From contig NZ_VUYS01000014.1 of assembly GCF_008389435.1 (NCBI RefSeq), positions 36,034 through 100,033 of the forward strand: a DNA stretch of 64,000 nt, in the 5' to 3' direction. A program made the position numbers and the translations under genes. The notes under the pieces were generated by a model. That model did not search any database. It saw only the letters and a list, made by a program, of their open reading frames with translations, and was not told where the DNA came from. Positions 17,823 to 27,004 of this stretch are shown here, piece by piece (positions within the stretch are counted from its first letter, which is position 1; each line of letters starts with the position of its first letter). Source of the DNA: Candidatus Nitrosocosmicus agrestis. Its GTDB lineage: Archaea; Thermoproteota; Nitrososphaeria; Nitrososphaerales; Nitrososphaeraceae.

Positions 17823-18279
17823 CTTGCAATATATGCGTGAGGACTTTATTATAACTTTGGCTTGGTTATTCTCATGTTATTCAGTTATTTTTGATAATAT
17901 TCACATTTCCAATCTCTACAATAATGGACTACAAATACCCGGATTGAACACCATTTTACTAGGATTCCTAAAAAATATTGTGAGGATACTTCAAAAAATA
18001 GAAACTATTTCAGTGGAAATAGTTTAACTCGTCTATTTCTTCTAGTTCAAAACATCGCTTATGATAAAGTGGGAAATAGACGAACATTTGCTGGTTTTCT
18101 ATAAAAATAAATCTCAATTGATCAAAATGTCTTTGTATAATGTTTCCAAAAAATAGACTATTCTTTTTTTCCGCATTGAGTTATTCAATAGTATATGTAG
18201 GTACCAATGAGAATTGTCTAAGGGTCGTGAGAATAAAACATTAAAAATATATTTAATAAAACTACGTTCTAAATTAAAA
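17823..18279. other. Intergenic region between prefoldin and GAPDH genes
   Basis: Divergent promoter region. An 80-codon plus-strand frame (17785-18027) overlaps the pfdA start and lacks recognisable features, and a 60-codon minus-strand frame (18114-18296) overlaps the gap start; I do not support either. No tRNA-like fold or long repeat was found. Confidence 0.5.
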
Positions 18280-19329
18280 GTGTTTAAAGTTTTCATTAAT
18301 GGCTACGGTATTATAGGAAGTCGTCTAGCTACTGCAGTTTCAAAAGATAAATCAATTAAACTAATAGGTATTGCAAAATATTCTCCAGATGGCAAGACCG
18401 AAGATGCCATCAAGAGCGGTTTCAATGTATTTGTTCCAAAGGATTCTTACAAAGAATTCAGAAAAAACAATTTTGATATTTCAGGCAGTATCGAAGATGC
18501 TATTCTTGAGGCAGATCTGGTAATTGATGCATCTTCCGAAGGAAATGGTTACAAGAATAAAAAGAAATATTATTTGCCAGCAAAGAAAAAGGCAATTTTT
18601 CAAGGTGGAGAAGACAGGTATGGTGAAAAATCGGTAGCAGATATGATTCATAATTCCAGAGTCAACTATGAACAGGCAAGGAAAAAAGACTTTGTGATCC
18701 AAGGTAGTTGTAATGTTACCGGAATGGGAAAAATAATACAACCTTTAGTAGAAAAATATGGGAAATCATTAAAGCGTTTCGATGTTAATTTAATTAGAAG
18801 GTGGGCAGACTTGGAGGATAAGAAAGAAGTTAAGGATTCAATAGAATGGGATAAGAATCCTCATCATCAAGAAGACTTGAAAGATTTCATTCCAAAAGTC
18901 AATTTATTTGTCGATGCGCTCAAGGTCCCCTCAAGGATGATGCACCTCCATCAAATGACAATCAGATTCAGAGGGACACCCCCTTCAAAGGATGAAATTC
19001 TAGAATTGTTCCAAAATGAATTTGGAGTAGCAGTTTTGAAGAACGTTAAGGGAACTGGAGAATTAAGAAAACAGGCCATTGAGTTAGGTTTTGAGCATGG
19101 AGATACATCGATGGTGCATATTCACGATGAATTGATAAGGGTACAAGATGATATTCTAAAAATTTCCTATTCAGATGATCAAACCGGAATGGTTATTCCA
19201 GAAAATTACATGTTAATACAGGGTATGTTGCTCGATAAACCACGAGAAGAAGCATTGAAGAAAGCAGATAGAATATTTAGAATAAATAGAAAAAAGAAAA
19301 TATTAGAAAGAAAATTTAGAGGGAAATAA
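18280..19329 (+). CDS. gap: Glyceraldehyde-3-phosphate dehydrogenase, archaeal type
   Basis: 349 residues from a GTG start. NAD(P) loop FINGYGIIGSRLA near residue 5, catalytic Cys in QGSCNVTGMGK near 141, and the archaeal-type C-terminal half with DTSMVHIHDE. The frame is open for 22 more codons upstream, but that part is Lys/Leu-rich and the GTG places the Rossmann strand at the very N-terminus as in homologues. It interconverts glyceraldehyde-3-phosphate and 1,3-bisphosphoglycerate; with pckA in this window a gluconeogenic role is likely. The C-terminal ~25 residues are strongly basic. Confidence 0.94.
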   Translation: MFKVFINGYGIIGSRLATAVSKDKSIKLIGIAKYSPDGKTEDAIKSGFNVFVPKDSYKEFRKNNFDISGSIEDAILEADLVIDASSEGNGYKNKKKYYLPAKKKAIFQGGEDRYGEKSVADMIHNSRVNYEQARKKDFVIQGSCNVTGMGKIIQPLVEKYGKSLKRFDVNLIRRWADLEDKKEVKDSIEWDKNPHHQEDLKDFIPKVNLFVDALKVPSRMMHLHQMTIRFRGTPPSKDEILELFQNEFGVAVLKNVKGTGELRKQAIELGFEHGDTSMVHIHDELIRVQDDILKISYSDDQTGMVIPENYMLIQGMLLDKPREEALKKADRIFRINRKKKILERKFRGK

Positions 19330-19408
19330 ATGGTGGTACTAGTTTATAGAGTCCTATCCGGCAAAAAAAACAAATCAAGTATTTGAAAGAAATAATTTAT
19401 TTTAATAT

Positions 19409-20941
19409 TCATTTGTTTTGACCTTTATCTTGTTTTATCCCAAATATTCTATCAAAATATTCAGATGATTCTGCGGCAGACGCATTCAGTGAATTCTCAC
19501 CTTCAGATATTTTAGCAAGCTTTCGGGCAAGCTTCTTTTTATATTCTAATTGCATCTGTCTTGCTATCTGTATCCTCTGTGCCTGTGGTGACCCAGCACC
19601 GTGCATTGATTCTGTAAGATATCCCACGGCATTTCTTCCTAAAGTCATGTTTTCAATTAATCGAAGTATGCGTACTCTATCTTCTGTAGATACTCCTTTA
19701 CGACCTTTAAGATATTTATCCAACAGCGGTCCAGTTATCGGACCCCTAAAATCCTTTTCAGAAGGCATGGTAACCATGAGACCTCCCGCAATATCTTGTG
19801 CAAGGCGACCTATTTCATAAGGAAATCGGGTGACATTATGCTTGCAAACATTGGCAAGCATATCATCGTTGATATAGTTACCAGAAGGGGTTTTATATGC
19901 CTGATAAGAAGATGCAATCCCAGCTGCAAAAATGGTTTCATTTAGGTGTGTCATTTCTATGAGTTTATCTTTGATGTGAGAAGCATTTGAAATACCATTA
20001 TATTCAGCAATTGCAGCTGCAGCACCTATTATAACATCACCTAATCCTGTCTTGCAAACATAACTTCTTCTATGGTAACATGTAAACCTCTCGACTAGCA
20101 TTGATGCAAATTCAACCTCACCTTGCATAAATATAAGATCATTTGGAATAAACACATTATCAAAAATTATTAAGGCTTCCTGTCCAGAAAATTCCGAATT
20201 TCCAGTGTCTAAATTACCCTCTTCCATACTCCTAGTGTCGCACGATTGCCTGCCATAAATATAAGTTATTCCCGGTGCATCCACAGGTATGGCTCCCACT
20301 ATAGCGTAGTCTTTGTCTTCAGGCCTAAGTCTCATTGTCGGCATAACAATCAGCCAATGAGAATTTATGCAACCGGTTTGATGAGCCTTGGCGCCCCTGA
20401 TGTATACACCTTTTTCATCTTTCTTTATAATATGAACAAACATATCAGGGTCTTCTTGTTGGGATGGGGATAAACTACGATCACCTTTTACATCAGTCAT
20501 AGTCCCTCCAATGACATAGTTTTCGGATTGAGCTTTTTTAATGAATTCAATCAATCTTGAGTGATATGGAGTTTTATATTTTTGATCAATTTCAAATGTG
20601 GTAGAATACAATGAATTGAGTGCATCCATTCCCACACAGCGTTGAAAACAAGTTCCAGTATTTTGTCCAAGCTTACGTTGCATTTTATTTTGGTTAACTA
20701 AATCTTGCGGGCTTTCAGCAATATGTAAAAATCTATTAACGTTAATGCCAGTCAACGAAGATTTTGCAGTCGCTATTTCCGGATCATTAACTGCAATATC
20801 ATAGGTTGCAGCCACTGCATTGATTGAGGGTCTAATCATTGGATGATCCACTGGTTCCTTGACTAGCTCTCCAAAAAGATACACTTGTAAATTTCTGTTT
20901 CTCAAACTTTCTATGTACTCAGACCCATTCTTGATAGGCAT
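19409..20941 (-). CDS. abfD: 4-Hydroxybutyryl-CoA dehydratase
   Basis: 510 residues from the ATG at 20941 (the frame opens 14 codons earlier). FAD and [4Fe-4S] enzyme of the 4-hydroxyphenylacetate-3-monooxygenase superfamily. Cluster ligands can be assigned: C98 and C102 in CFQRC, H290 in CYHRRS and C296 in VCKTG. C98/C102 match C99/C103 of the clostridial enzyme by position. It dehydrates 4-hydroxybutyryl-CoA to crotonyl-CoA, the key reaction of the 3HP/4HB carbon-fixation cycle. Starting at Met15 gives the family length and N-terminus. It faces the winged-helix gene at 21064 across about 120 nt, a natural shared control region. Confidence 0.95.
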   Translation of the reverse strand: MPIKNGSEYIESLRNRNLQVYLFGELVKEPVDHPMIRPSINAVAATYDIAVNDPEIATAKSSLTGINVNRFLHIAESPQDLVNQNKMQRKLGQNTGTCFQRCVGMDALNSLYSTTFEIDQKYKTPYHSRLIEFIKKAQSENYVIGGTMTDVKGDRSLSPSQQEDPDMFVHIIKKDEKGVYIRGAKAHQTGCINSHWLIVMPTMRLRPEDKDYAIVGAIPVDAPGITYIYGRQSCDTRSMEEGNLDTGNSEFSGQEALIIFDNVFIPNDLIFMQGEVEFASMLVERFTCYHRRSYVCKTGLGDVIIGAAAAIAEYNGISNASHIKDKLIEMTHLNETIFAAGIASSYQAYKTPSGNYINDDMLANVCKHNVTRFPYEIGRLAQDIAGGLMVTMPSEKDFRGPITGPLLDKYLKGRKGVSTEDRVRILRLIENMTLGRNAVGYLTESMHGAGSPQAQRIQIARQMQLEYKKKLARKLAKISEGENSLNASAAESSEYFDRIFGIKQDKGQNK

Positions 20942-21063
20942 GTAATAAATTGAACAAGATATTATTTGAATATTTGTATGCACGGTATATGATAAATGAC
21001 GCTTTAAATAGGCATTATATTCCTGAACTTTATCTATGAAAGATATTGAAACAATTGGATATT

Positions 21064-21417
21064 ATGAGAAATCTATTGGTTGAAGAATTGCAAATGAGCA
21101 ATTTAGAAGTTGAAATTTTTTTAATACTAGTGAGAGAGGAAAAATGTTCGAGAGAGAGGCTTGTATTTCTAACAAATAATTCTTCGAACGAAATAGTAGA
21201 AGTCTCAAAAGAATTAGAAAAAAAAGGCATGGTTATTGAAATAAGTACGGGTGCATATAGATCGCTACATCCTAGATTTGCTATTGTTAACCGTTACCGT
21301 AGAGTTTGTGAGATAAAGAATGAACCATTCAAGAAGAACCTCAAGATAGATAATTTGGCGATCATGGTAGAAAAGTATCAAATTGAACAAAATAGAGATA
21401 ATGCAATGACTAAATAG
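21064..21417 (+). CDS. Winged-helix protein, TrmB-like
   Basis: 117 residues from ATG 21064 (a TTG six codons upstream is possible). The pattern MSNLEVEIFLILVREEKCSRERL, a recognition-helix-like stretch NSSNEIVEVSKELEKKGM and a wing (VIEISTGAYRSLHP) fit a TrmB-type winged helix. The sugar-binding domain of true TrmB is missing. It is divergent from 4-hydroxybutyryl-CoA dehydratase and leads a run of three short plus-strand genes, so it may regulate that locus (inference). Confidence 0.65.
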   Translation: MRNLLVEELQMSNLEVEIFLILVREEKCSRERLVFLTNNSSNEIVEVSKELEKKGMVIEISTGAYRSLHPRFAIVNRYRRVCEIKNEPFKKNLKIDNLAIMVEKYQIEQNRDNAMTK

Positions 21418-21444
21418 GGGTTGATTACTAGCATTATATTCAGA

Positions 21445-21864
21445 ATGCAGTCGTCAACCTCATCAAATAACAGAGACAAAATAGTATATTTCGGAGTCAT
21501 AAATATTAATGAGAACGGAAGAAATATTGGGGCAGTCGACATATGGCGCAGTTTAATTACAAAAATAATATTTTGTGAAGAAAAGAGACTAGGCATTCTG
21601 GATATAACTGATAAGATAGGAATGCCTCAAATCAATGATAATCAAGTTTGGGCGGTTGCAGTGAATAGATACCGGAAAGGAAAAGACAAATGGCGATTGA
21701 TAAGCATTATCAAAGATGGAGAGAATCAATTTGTCGATACCGATGAAGAAACAAGAATTACTGTCCAATCAGTTGACTTCAAAATAATTGATAAAGAATG
21801 GTGGAGCTTTTTAGTGGCAGAAAATGTTAATAAAAGTATCGAAATCACAAATGAAATGAAATAA
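21445..21864 (+). CDS. Hypothetical protein
   Basis: 139 residues from ATG 21445; the frame is open to an earlier TTG at 21421. Not recognised. Predicted mixed alpha/beta: a first strand DKIVYFGVINI, a helix with DIWRSLITKI, then DNQVWAVAVNRYRKGKDKWRLISII. Strand-rich pattern and basic centre would suit a nucleic-acid-binding beta barrel, but no signature is present. Follows the winged-helix gene by 27 nt and precedes the next gene by 1 nt, so an operon is very likely. Confidence 0.6.
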   Translation: MQSSTSSNNRDKIVYFGVININENGRNIGAVDIWRSLITKIIFCEEKRLGILDITDKIGMPQINDNQVWAVAVNRYRKGKDKWRLISIIKDGENQFVDTDEETRITVQSVDFKIIDKEWWSFLVAENVNKSIEITNEMK

Positions 21865-21865
21865 T

Positions 21866-22177
21866 ATGCTTGGAGAATTTCCCGAAGAATATAACAACCT
21901 GAATCTCGAAGTCAATATTAAGAATGTAATTGAGGGTTCAGTAGCAAGTAAATTAACAGGATTCTTTTTTATTAATGAAAAAAAGTATGTTTTTTCGGCC
22001 GTAGCTTTTGGAAGGATCGGGGGCCAAAATGTAAATGTAAAGATTTCCAAAAGCGCTTCAAAGGAAATTAAAAAAATGGGATATGATCCCGAAACTATAG
22101 TACTCCTTGTTCAAAGTAAAATCATAGAAGGCGATATCAACATATTTGATAGAAAAAAAACAAGTGCAAACAAGTAA
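21866..22177 (+). CDS. Hypothetical protein
   Basis: 103 residues, ATG start one base after the previous stop. Not recognised. Strands VNIKNVIEGSVASKLTGFFFINEKKYVFSAVAF followed by a helix (SKSASKEIKKMGYDP) and a final strand. Third gene of the plus-strand trio opposite abfD; it ends 3 nt before the convergent mtnP stop. Probably lineage-specific. Confidence 0.6.
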   Translation: MLGEFPEEYNNLNLEVNIKNVIEGSVASKLTGFFFINEKKYVFSAVAFGRIGGQNVNVKISKSASKEIKKMGYDPETIVLLVQSKIIEGDINIFDRKKTSANK

Positions 22178-22180
22178 TTG

Positions 22181-22987
22181 CTACAATACTGCATCTTTTA
22201 ATGCTGTACCACAATTACAATGAGTTCGTTCTTCAGGAATTTCAGGGATCAGGCTGGATAGGATTTTTTTGGTATTTTCCACATTCTTGTGCAAGGTTTC
22301 TATAATTTCCTTTGTTGAAACGGGCTTATCCGCCCAAACATCATAATCAGTTACCGTGGCAACAGAAAGGTAACATATTTCAGATTCTCTGGCAAGAGTG
22401 CACTCGGGGACTAGCGTCATACCAATTATATTTGCTTTGAAGACATCTCTAAAAATTTTTGACTCTGCCCTGGTTGAAAACCTGGGACCTTCCACACAAA
22501 TATATGTTCCATTATCGTGGAACTTAATATTTAACTCTCCAATGCATCTGATGGCCAAGGTTCTCAATTCATTACAAAATGGATCTGCTGTTGAAACATG
22601 ACAAACAGTAGGTCCATCAAAAAAAGTATAGTGTCTTTTCTTGGTAAAATCGATAAACTGGTTTGGAAGCATTACATGTCCTGGTGCAAAATCATAATCC
22701 AAGCTTCCAACGGCCGAGGGAGCTATAATTCTCTTTACCCCGAGTTCCTTCAAAGCCCAAATATTAGCTCTATGGTTTATCATATGAGGGGGTATTTTGT
22801 GACCTTTTCCATGTCTTGGAAGAAATGCAATTTTCTTACCCTTAAAACTCCCTATAACAATCGAGTCGGATGTAGGACCATATGGTGTATGCAGATTTAC
22901 TAATTTATCCTCTATGAATATATTAGCATCATAGATTCCGGTGCCTCCTATTACAGCTATTTCTACAGATTCGCCTTTTTGGTTCAT
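22181..22987 (-). CDS. mtnP: S-methyl-5'-thioadenosine phosphorylase
   Basis: 268 residues. PNP/MTAP family: GGTGIYD at the N-terminus, FLPRHGKGH near 54, the purine-binding PSAVGSLDYDFAPG, GTYICVEGPRFSTRAES, and MTLVPECTLARE; DYDVWAD near 215. It cleaves methylthioadenosine to adenine and methylthioribose-1-phosphate. Its ATG overlaps the apt stop by 4 nt, so the adenine released can be reused at once by the upstream-encoded phosphoribosyltransferase. The C-terminal CNCG is short and without partner. Confidence 0.94.
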   Translation of the reverse strand: MNQKGESVEIAVIGGTGIYDANIFIEDKLVNLHTPYGPTSDSIVIGSFKGKKIAFLPRHGKGHKIPPHMINHRANIWALKELGVKRIIAPSAVGSLDYDFAPGHVMLPNQFIDFTKKRHYTFFDGPTVCHVSTADPFCNELRTLAIRCIGELNIKFHDNGTYICVEGPRFSTRAESKIFRDVFKANIIGMTLVPECTLARESEICYLSVATVTDYDVWADKPVSTKEIIETLHKNVENTKKILSSLIPEIPEERTHCNCGTALKDAVL

Positions 22988-23520
22988 GGATAAACCACCA
23001 TCGAGTGAATGGAATAACCTTTTGACTCTAAAAGTCTATTCCCACCTAAAGATGATAACTCAACAATAAACGCAAACCCTACTACTATACCTCCTAGCTG
23101 TTCTACCAGATTTGCCGCTGCCAAGGCAGTTCCACCCGTGGCAAGCAAATCGTCCGCAATCAAGACTTTTGTCCCTTTCTTAAAAGTATCCAATTGTATT
23201 TCCATTACAGCATTTCCATATTCAATTCCATATTCCTTTTTGACAGTATTTCCAGGAAGTTTTCCAGCTTTTCTAATCATTATCATGCCCTTATTGAATT
23301 TCAATCCAAGAATAGTCGATAAAATGAATCCCCTGGCCTCAATCCCGGCAATAGAATCTATATCAATTCTATCAAATTTTTCATGAAAATAATCTCCCAG
23401 ATAGTGTAAGGATCGTTGATCTCTGAATACCGGAGTTATATCCCTAAATAGTATACCCTTTTTTGGGAAATCAGGATAATTTCTAATTAAATTTTGAATA
23501 TAGTTTTTGTCCAATAACAC
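22984..23520 (-). CDS. apt: Adenine phosphoribosyltransferase
   Basis: 178 residues. IRNYPDFPKKGILFRDITP at the N-terminus is the family opening, AGIEARGFIL near 59 binds the purine side, and the PRPP loop is VLIADDLLATGGTA near 120-133. Converts adenine and PRPP to AMP. Overlaps mtnP by 4 nt (ATGA), forming an MTA-to-AMP salvage operon. Start could be Met1; it is divergent from rlmE across 93 nt. Confidence 0.95.
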   Translation of the reverse strand: MLLDKNYIQNLIRNYPDFPKKGILFRDITPVFRDQRSLHYLGDYFHEKFDRIDIDSIAGIEARGFILSTILGLKFNKGMIMIRKAGKLPGNTVKKEYGIEYGNAVMEIQLDTFKKGTKVLIADDLLATGGTALAAANLVEQLGGIVVGFAFIVELSSLGGNRLLESKGYSIHSMVVYP

Positions 23521-23613
23521 GTGAATTCCTAAGATGAAGTCCCATAAAAAACATTTCTAGGTGATCCAGGAAACAGTTATTACTTCTTTTAGATTAGTCA
23601 AAAAGGAAATACT

Positions 23614-24255
23614 TTGAAACTGGCTGATGCTAAGAAAGATCAATATAGAAAGCTCGCAAAGGAGTCAAACTATCGCAGTCGGGCAGTCTTTAAGTTGGCC
23701 CAGTTAAACAAGTCATATCACTTTTTGAAACGTGGAACCAAAGTCGTCGATATAGGAGCAGCGCCTGGAGGTTGGCTACAGTTGGCGTCAAAAATGGTAG
23801 GCCCAGATGGTTTGGTGATTGGAATAGATATTAAAGAAATTGAACCCATATCTAATGTAATTACATTAATTGGTGATATAACAGAAGAAGAGACTATTTT
23901 ATTATTGCAAAAAAATTTAGATGGCAAAGCTGATTTAATACTTTCAGATTTGGCTCCCAACGTATCAGGAATTTGGGAGATGGATCATCTCAAACAAATA
24001 GATCTTACAAGAAAAGCAGTTAGGGCAACAATTAAATTACTTCGACAAAATGGAAATGCAATTTACAAGGTATTTCAAGGTGAAACGACCTCAGAATTTA
24101 TTTCAGATATGAAAGATGTATTTTTAGAAGTGTTAATAACAAAACCAGATGCGAGCAGAAAACAAAGTAGCGAAATCTATTTGGTCTGTAAGAAATTTAA
24201 ACTCAAAAATTCGCAAAAGTTCGATGGAGATAATCACAACACAATTATATCATAA
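23614..24255 (+). CDS. rlmE: 23S rRNA (uridine-2'-O-)-methyltransferase RlmE/FtsJ
   Basis: 213 residues, TTG start. RrmJ hallmarks: YRSRAVFKLAQLN near 20 (substrate lysine in FKL), DIGAAPGGWLQ near 46 (SAM motif I), ILSDLAPNVSG near 108 (catalytic Asp) and a Lys in IYKVFQGE near 149, completing the K-D-K-E tetrad with a C-terminal Glu. It methylates a uridine ribose in the ribosomal A loop. The last 6 nt overlap the convergent trpD. Confidence 0.93.
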   Translation: MKLADAKKDQYRKLAKESNYRSRAVFKLAQLNKSYHFLKRGTKVVDIGAAPGGWLQLASKMVGPDGLVIGIDIKEIEPISNVITLIGDITEEETILLLQKNLDGKADLILSDLAPNVSGIWEMDHLKQIDLTRKAVRATIKLLRQNGNAIYKVFQGETTSEFISDMKDVFLEVLITKPDASRKQSSEIYLVCKKFKLKNSQKFDGDNHNTIIS

Positions 24256-25377
24256 ATCCAATGTTTTTTCTGCAATTTCTAATTTAGAGATATCCCCTAC
24301 ATCCTCAATCAAATTTCGTAGCAAAAGTTGGGGACGCCCATTCCTTATACAATCAAGTGATTCGGACAACGCATCTTCAAAACTTATTTCACCATTCCCC
24401 GCAACAATAGTTGCAGCACTATTTAATAAAACCATATTTTCTTTGGGACTATTAGGAAGGCAGCCATAAACGACCCTAAGCGTTTGATTAATTGAATCAT
24501 TTTTATTTTTAACCGCTATATCACTTATAGAACATTTAGTCAATCCTAAAGAAACTGGATCTAGTATTTCTGTTCGGGTATTATAACGTCCGTCTTCTAA
24601 GAATACATATTTTACAGTATTTGTACTAGTTATTGAAAGTTCATCCATCCCATCTTGAGAACGAATAATTAATGCTCGGTTTAATCCCAGAATGGGAATC
24701 AACTTAGGTATTAAATCCAGATCATTTGGATTGGACAATCCAATAACCTGCGAGTGCAGATTTGTGCAAGGATTGCATAATGGTCCCGCTGTATTGAATA
24801 CAGTTCTAATACCCAATTCCTTTCTTAACTTTATCACACTTTTTAGACTTGGATGAAACACAGGTGCATACAAAAACCCCAGTCCATGTTTTTCTATCGA
24901 TTTCACATGAGTATCAACTTTGTTATCTTGAATTGGATATCCAATACGTTCAAAGAAGTCAGCACTGCCACTTACTCCGGAGGATGATTTATTACCATGT
25001 TTAGCTACTGCAATTTTTTTGCTAGAACCTGCAACCAAAGCAGCAGCAGTACTTATGTTAAAAGTATTTAGCATGTCACCGCCAGTTCCGCAATTATCCA
25101 CTAACGGCACTGAGGTTTGAGGTGTAATGCGGTTAGACGAAGATCGAATTACGTCAATAATTGCAGATAGCTCTTCTTCATTTTCACCATTTAGAATCAA
25201 AGACATCAGGAAAGCCGCACTGAAAGTATCGGTACAATTACCATCTTTTAAATTTAATATCACTTTTTCGGTTTCTTGGAAGGTAAGGTGTTCCTTTTTT
25301 GCAAGCTTTCTAAGAACATGTTTCCCGAATGTCTCATCCATTTTTTTATCATGCTTAGGGTCCATATCAGAAGTCAT
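24250..25377 (-). CDS. trpD: Anthranilate phosphoribosyltransferase
   Basis: 375 residues. PRPP-binding DNCGTGGD near 100 and NTFNISTAAALVA, anthranilate-side KHGNKSSSGVSGSADFFE, and TVFNTAGPLCNP in the second half. Transfers phosphoribose to anthranilate (tryptophan pathway step 2). The N-terminus carries ~15 charged residues before the usual helical start. 12 nt downstream of trpG on the same strand, so a trpGD operon; trpE, trpC, trpB and trpA are not in the window. Confidence 0.95.
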   Translation of the reverse strand: MTSDMDPKHDKKMDETFGKHVLRKLAKKEHLTFQETEKVILNLKDGNCTDTFSAAFLMSLILNGENEEELSAIIDVIRSSSNRITPQTSVPLVDNCGTGGDMLNTFNISTAAALVAGSSKKIAVAKHGNKSSSGVSGSADFFERIGYPIQDNKVDTHVKSIEKHGLGFLYAPVFHPSLKSVIKLRKELGIRTVFNTAGPLCNPCTNLHSQVIGLSNPNDLDLIPKLIPILGLNRALIIRSQDGMDELSITSTNTVKYVFLEDGRYNTRTEILDPVSLGLTKCSISDIAVKNKNDSINQTLRVVYGCLPNSPKENMVLLNSAATIVAGNGEISFEDALSESLDCIRNGRPQLLLRNLIEDVGDISKLEIAEKTLDL

Positions 25378-25389
25378 GTAACTTTTACT

Positions 25390-25980
25390 CTATTTTTTGA
25401 CCATGTGAAGAAAGTTTGATAATATCTGCTTTCCTTCAATGGTCATTACAGATTCTGGGTGAAATTGAATTCCCTCAATTAGATATTTCTCGTGACGTGC
25501 ACTCATTATCTCTCCATCATCCAAAGATTTAGAAGTGACTTTAATGCAGTTGGGTAGCGTATGTTTATCTGCGATTAGGGAATGATATCTAGTTGCAACG
25601 AAGGGATTTTTTACGCCTTCAAAAAGTAAAGGATTGCCGTCAAATTTTATCAAACTTGTTTTGCCGTGTTTTATTTCAACGGCCCTCGTTACCTTACCTC
25701 CAAATGCATGAATAATACCCTGATGCCCCAAGCAAATTCCTAAAATAGGGATTGATGGCCCTAGTTTTCTTATAACATCGGTGCAGATACCAAAGTCACG
25801 CTTATACTTTGGGTGTCCTGGGCCAGGAGAAATCACAATAGCATCATAATTATTCTTCTGAATTTCAGATAGTGTAGTCTCATTATTTCGAATTACTATA
25901 GGTAGAGCATTTAGCGATCCTACCAATTGTGCAATATTATAAACAAAAGAATCATAATTATCAAGGATTAGAATTTTCAT
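25390..25980 (-). CDS. trpG: Anthranilate synthase component II (glutamine amidotransferase)
   Basis: 196 residues. Class I GATase triad: Cys in GICLGHQG near 80, His and Glu in FHPESVM near 172. The opening LILDNYDSFVYN and VISPGPGHP are TrpG/PabA features. It supplies ammonia from glutamine to chorismate-using TrpE. Could also serve p-aminobenzoate synthesis, but the trpD partner directly downstream favours tryptophan. Confidence 0.94.
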   Translation of the reverse strand: MKILILDNYDSFVYNIAQLVGSLNALPIVIRNNETTLSEIQKNNYDAIVISPGPGHPKYKRDFGICTDVIRKLGPSIPILGICLGHQGIIHAFGGKVTRAVEIKHGKTSLIKFDGNPLLFEGVKNPFVATRYHSLIADKHTLPNCIKVTSKSLDDGEIMSARHEKYLIEGIQFHPESVMTIEGKQILSNFLHMVKK

Positions 25981-26039
25981 GAATACAAGCAGTCACTAAT
26001 TATTTTCGCTAATGCAGTAAATAATATTTTCTGCAAAAA

Positions 26040-26948
26040 TTATACTAAAAGCATTTGCTTATATTTGTTATACCTAGTATGGATATCTTTTATACTTATT
26101 GCGAACAATTTTTCTGGGCCAAACGCCTCAATGGCAAATGTGCCCATGACACTTCCCATTAAAATTGCTTTCTTCATAACCGATAGATCAGAGATTACCT
26201 TATCACTCTTGCGGGAAATCAAGTATCCAAAAAATCCGCCCGCGAAAGAATCTCCTGCACCAGTTGGATCCACCACAGATTCCAATGGATAGCCTGGTAT
26301 TGGAATTACGGTATCTTTTGTAAAAAACAGAACACCGTGTTCACCCTTTTTTATTATCGCAAAATTTGGACCTCTAGAAAGTAACTCCTTTCCACATTTC
26401 AAAAGGTTTGAAGTCTCGCAAAGCAAACGTGCTTCCTGATCATTTATCACAACACCATTAGTTTTTTCGATCATTGAGAATACTGCATCTTTTTTATTTT
26501 GAATCCAGTATTCAATAGTATCACAAACCACCAATGACGGTTGTTTGAATTTTTCAATTATTTTGATATTTTGAATAGGATCATTATTTGCCAAATATAA
26601 ATACTTTGTTTCAGTGTATTCAGCCGGAACAACTGGGTTGTAATCTTCCAAAGCATTAAGTTGGGTTACGTTTGTTGTCCGGTGAGACAAATCATAGTCA
26701 AACGATGAATCATAAAAGAAACTTTTTTTGTTGTTATTTATCGAAAGGCCCTTTAAATCCACCCTTTCTTTTAGCATGTCATAATAAGCATTTGGAAAAT
26801 CGTTACCAACCACCCCAATTAATGAAACAGGAGTAAAGAATGATGCAGCCATAGAAGCGTAGGTAGCTGCACCCCCCATGATGCGTTCTTTAGTTTCAAA
26901 CGGAGTTCGGGTAGTATCTAAAGCTACAGAACCAAAAACAGTTAACAC
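26040..26948 (-). CDS. PfkB-family carbohydrate kinase
   Basis: 302 residues from GTG. PfkB signature 1 region RIMGGAATYASMAASF near 23-38 and signature 2 DPTGAGDSFAGGFFG near 238 with the catalytic Asp of GAGD. Mid-sequence NDQEARLL is the usual ATP/substrate region. Substrate (ribose, adenosine, fructose phosphate or other) cannot be told. 59 nt upstream of trpG, same strand, and almost abutting the divergent ubiX leader; could be cotranscribed with trpGD. Confidence 0.88.
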   Translation of the reverse strand: MLTVFGSVALDTTRTPFETKERIMGGAATYASMAASFFTPVSLIGVVGNDFPNAYYDMLKERVDLKGLSINNNKKSFFYDSSFDYDLSHRTTNVTQLNALEDYNPVVPAEYTETKYLYLANNDPIQNIKIIEKFKQPSLVVCDTIEYWIQNKKDAVFSMIEKTNGVVINDQEARLLCETSNLLKCGKELLSRGPNFAIIKKGEHGVLFFTKDTVIPIPGYPLESVVDPTGAGDSFAGGFFGYLISRKSDKVISDLSVMKKAILMGSVMGTFAIEAFGPEKLFAISIKDIHTRYNKYKQMLLV

Positions 26949-27004
26949 GAGGATTGTGTAACAGAGTATTAAATATAAAATATTGCTTAAAGTCCTATAT
27001 TATA

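Noticed and set aside
17785..18027. 80-codon plus-strand frame upstream of gap
   Set aside because: Overlaps the pfdA start antisense, no motif, low-complexity hydrophobic composition.
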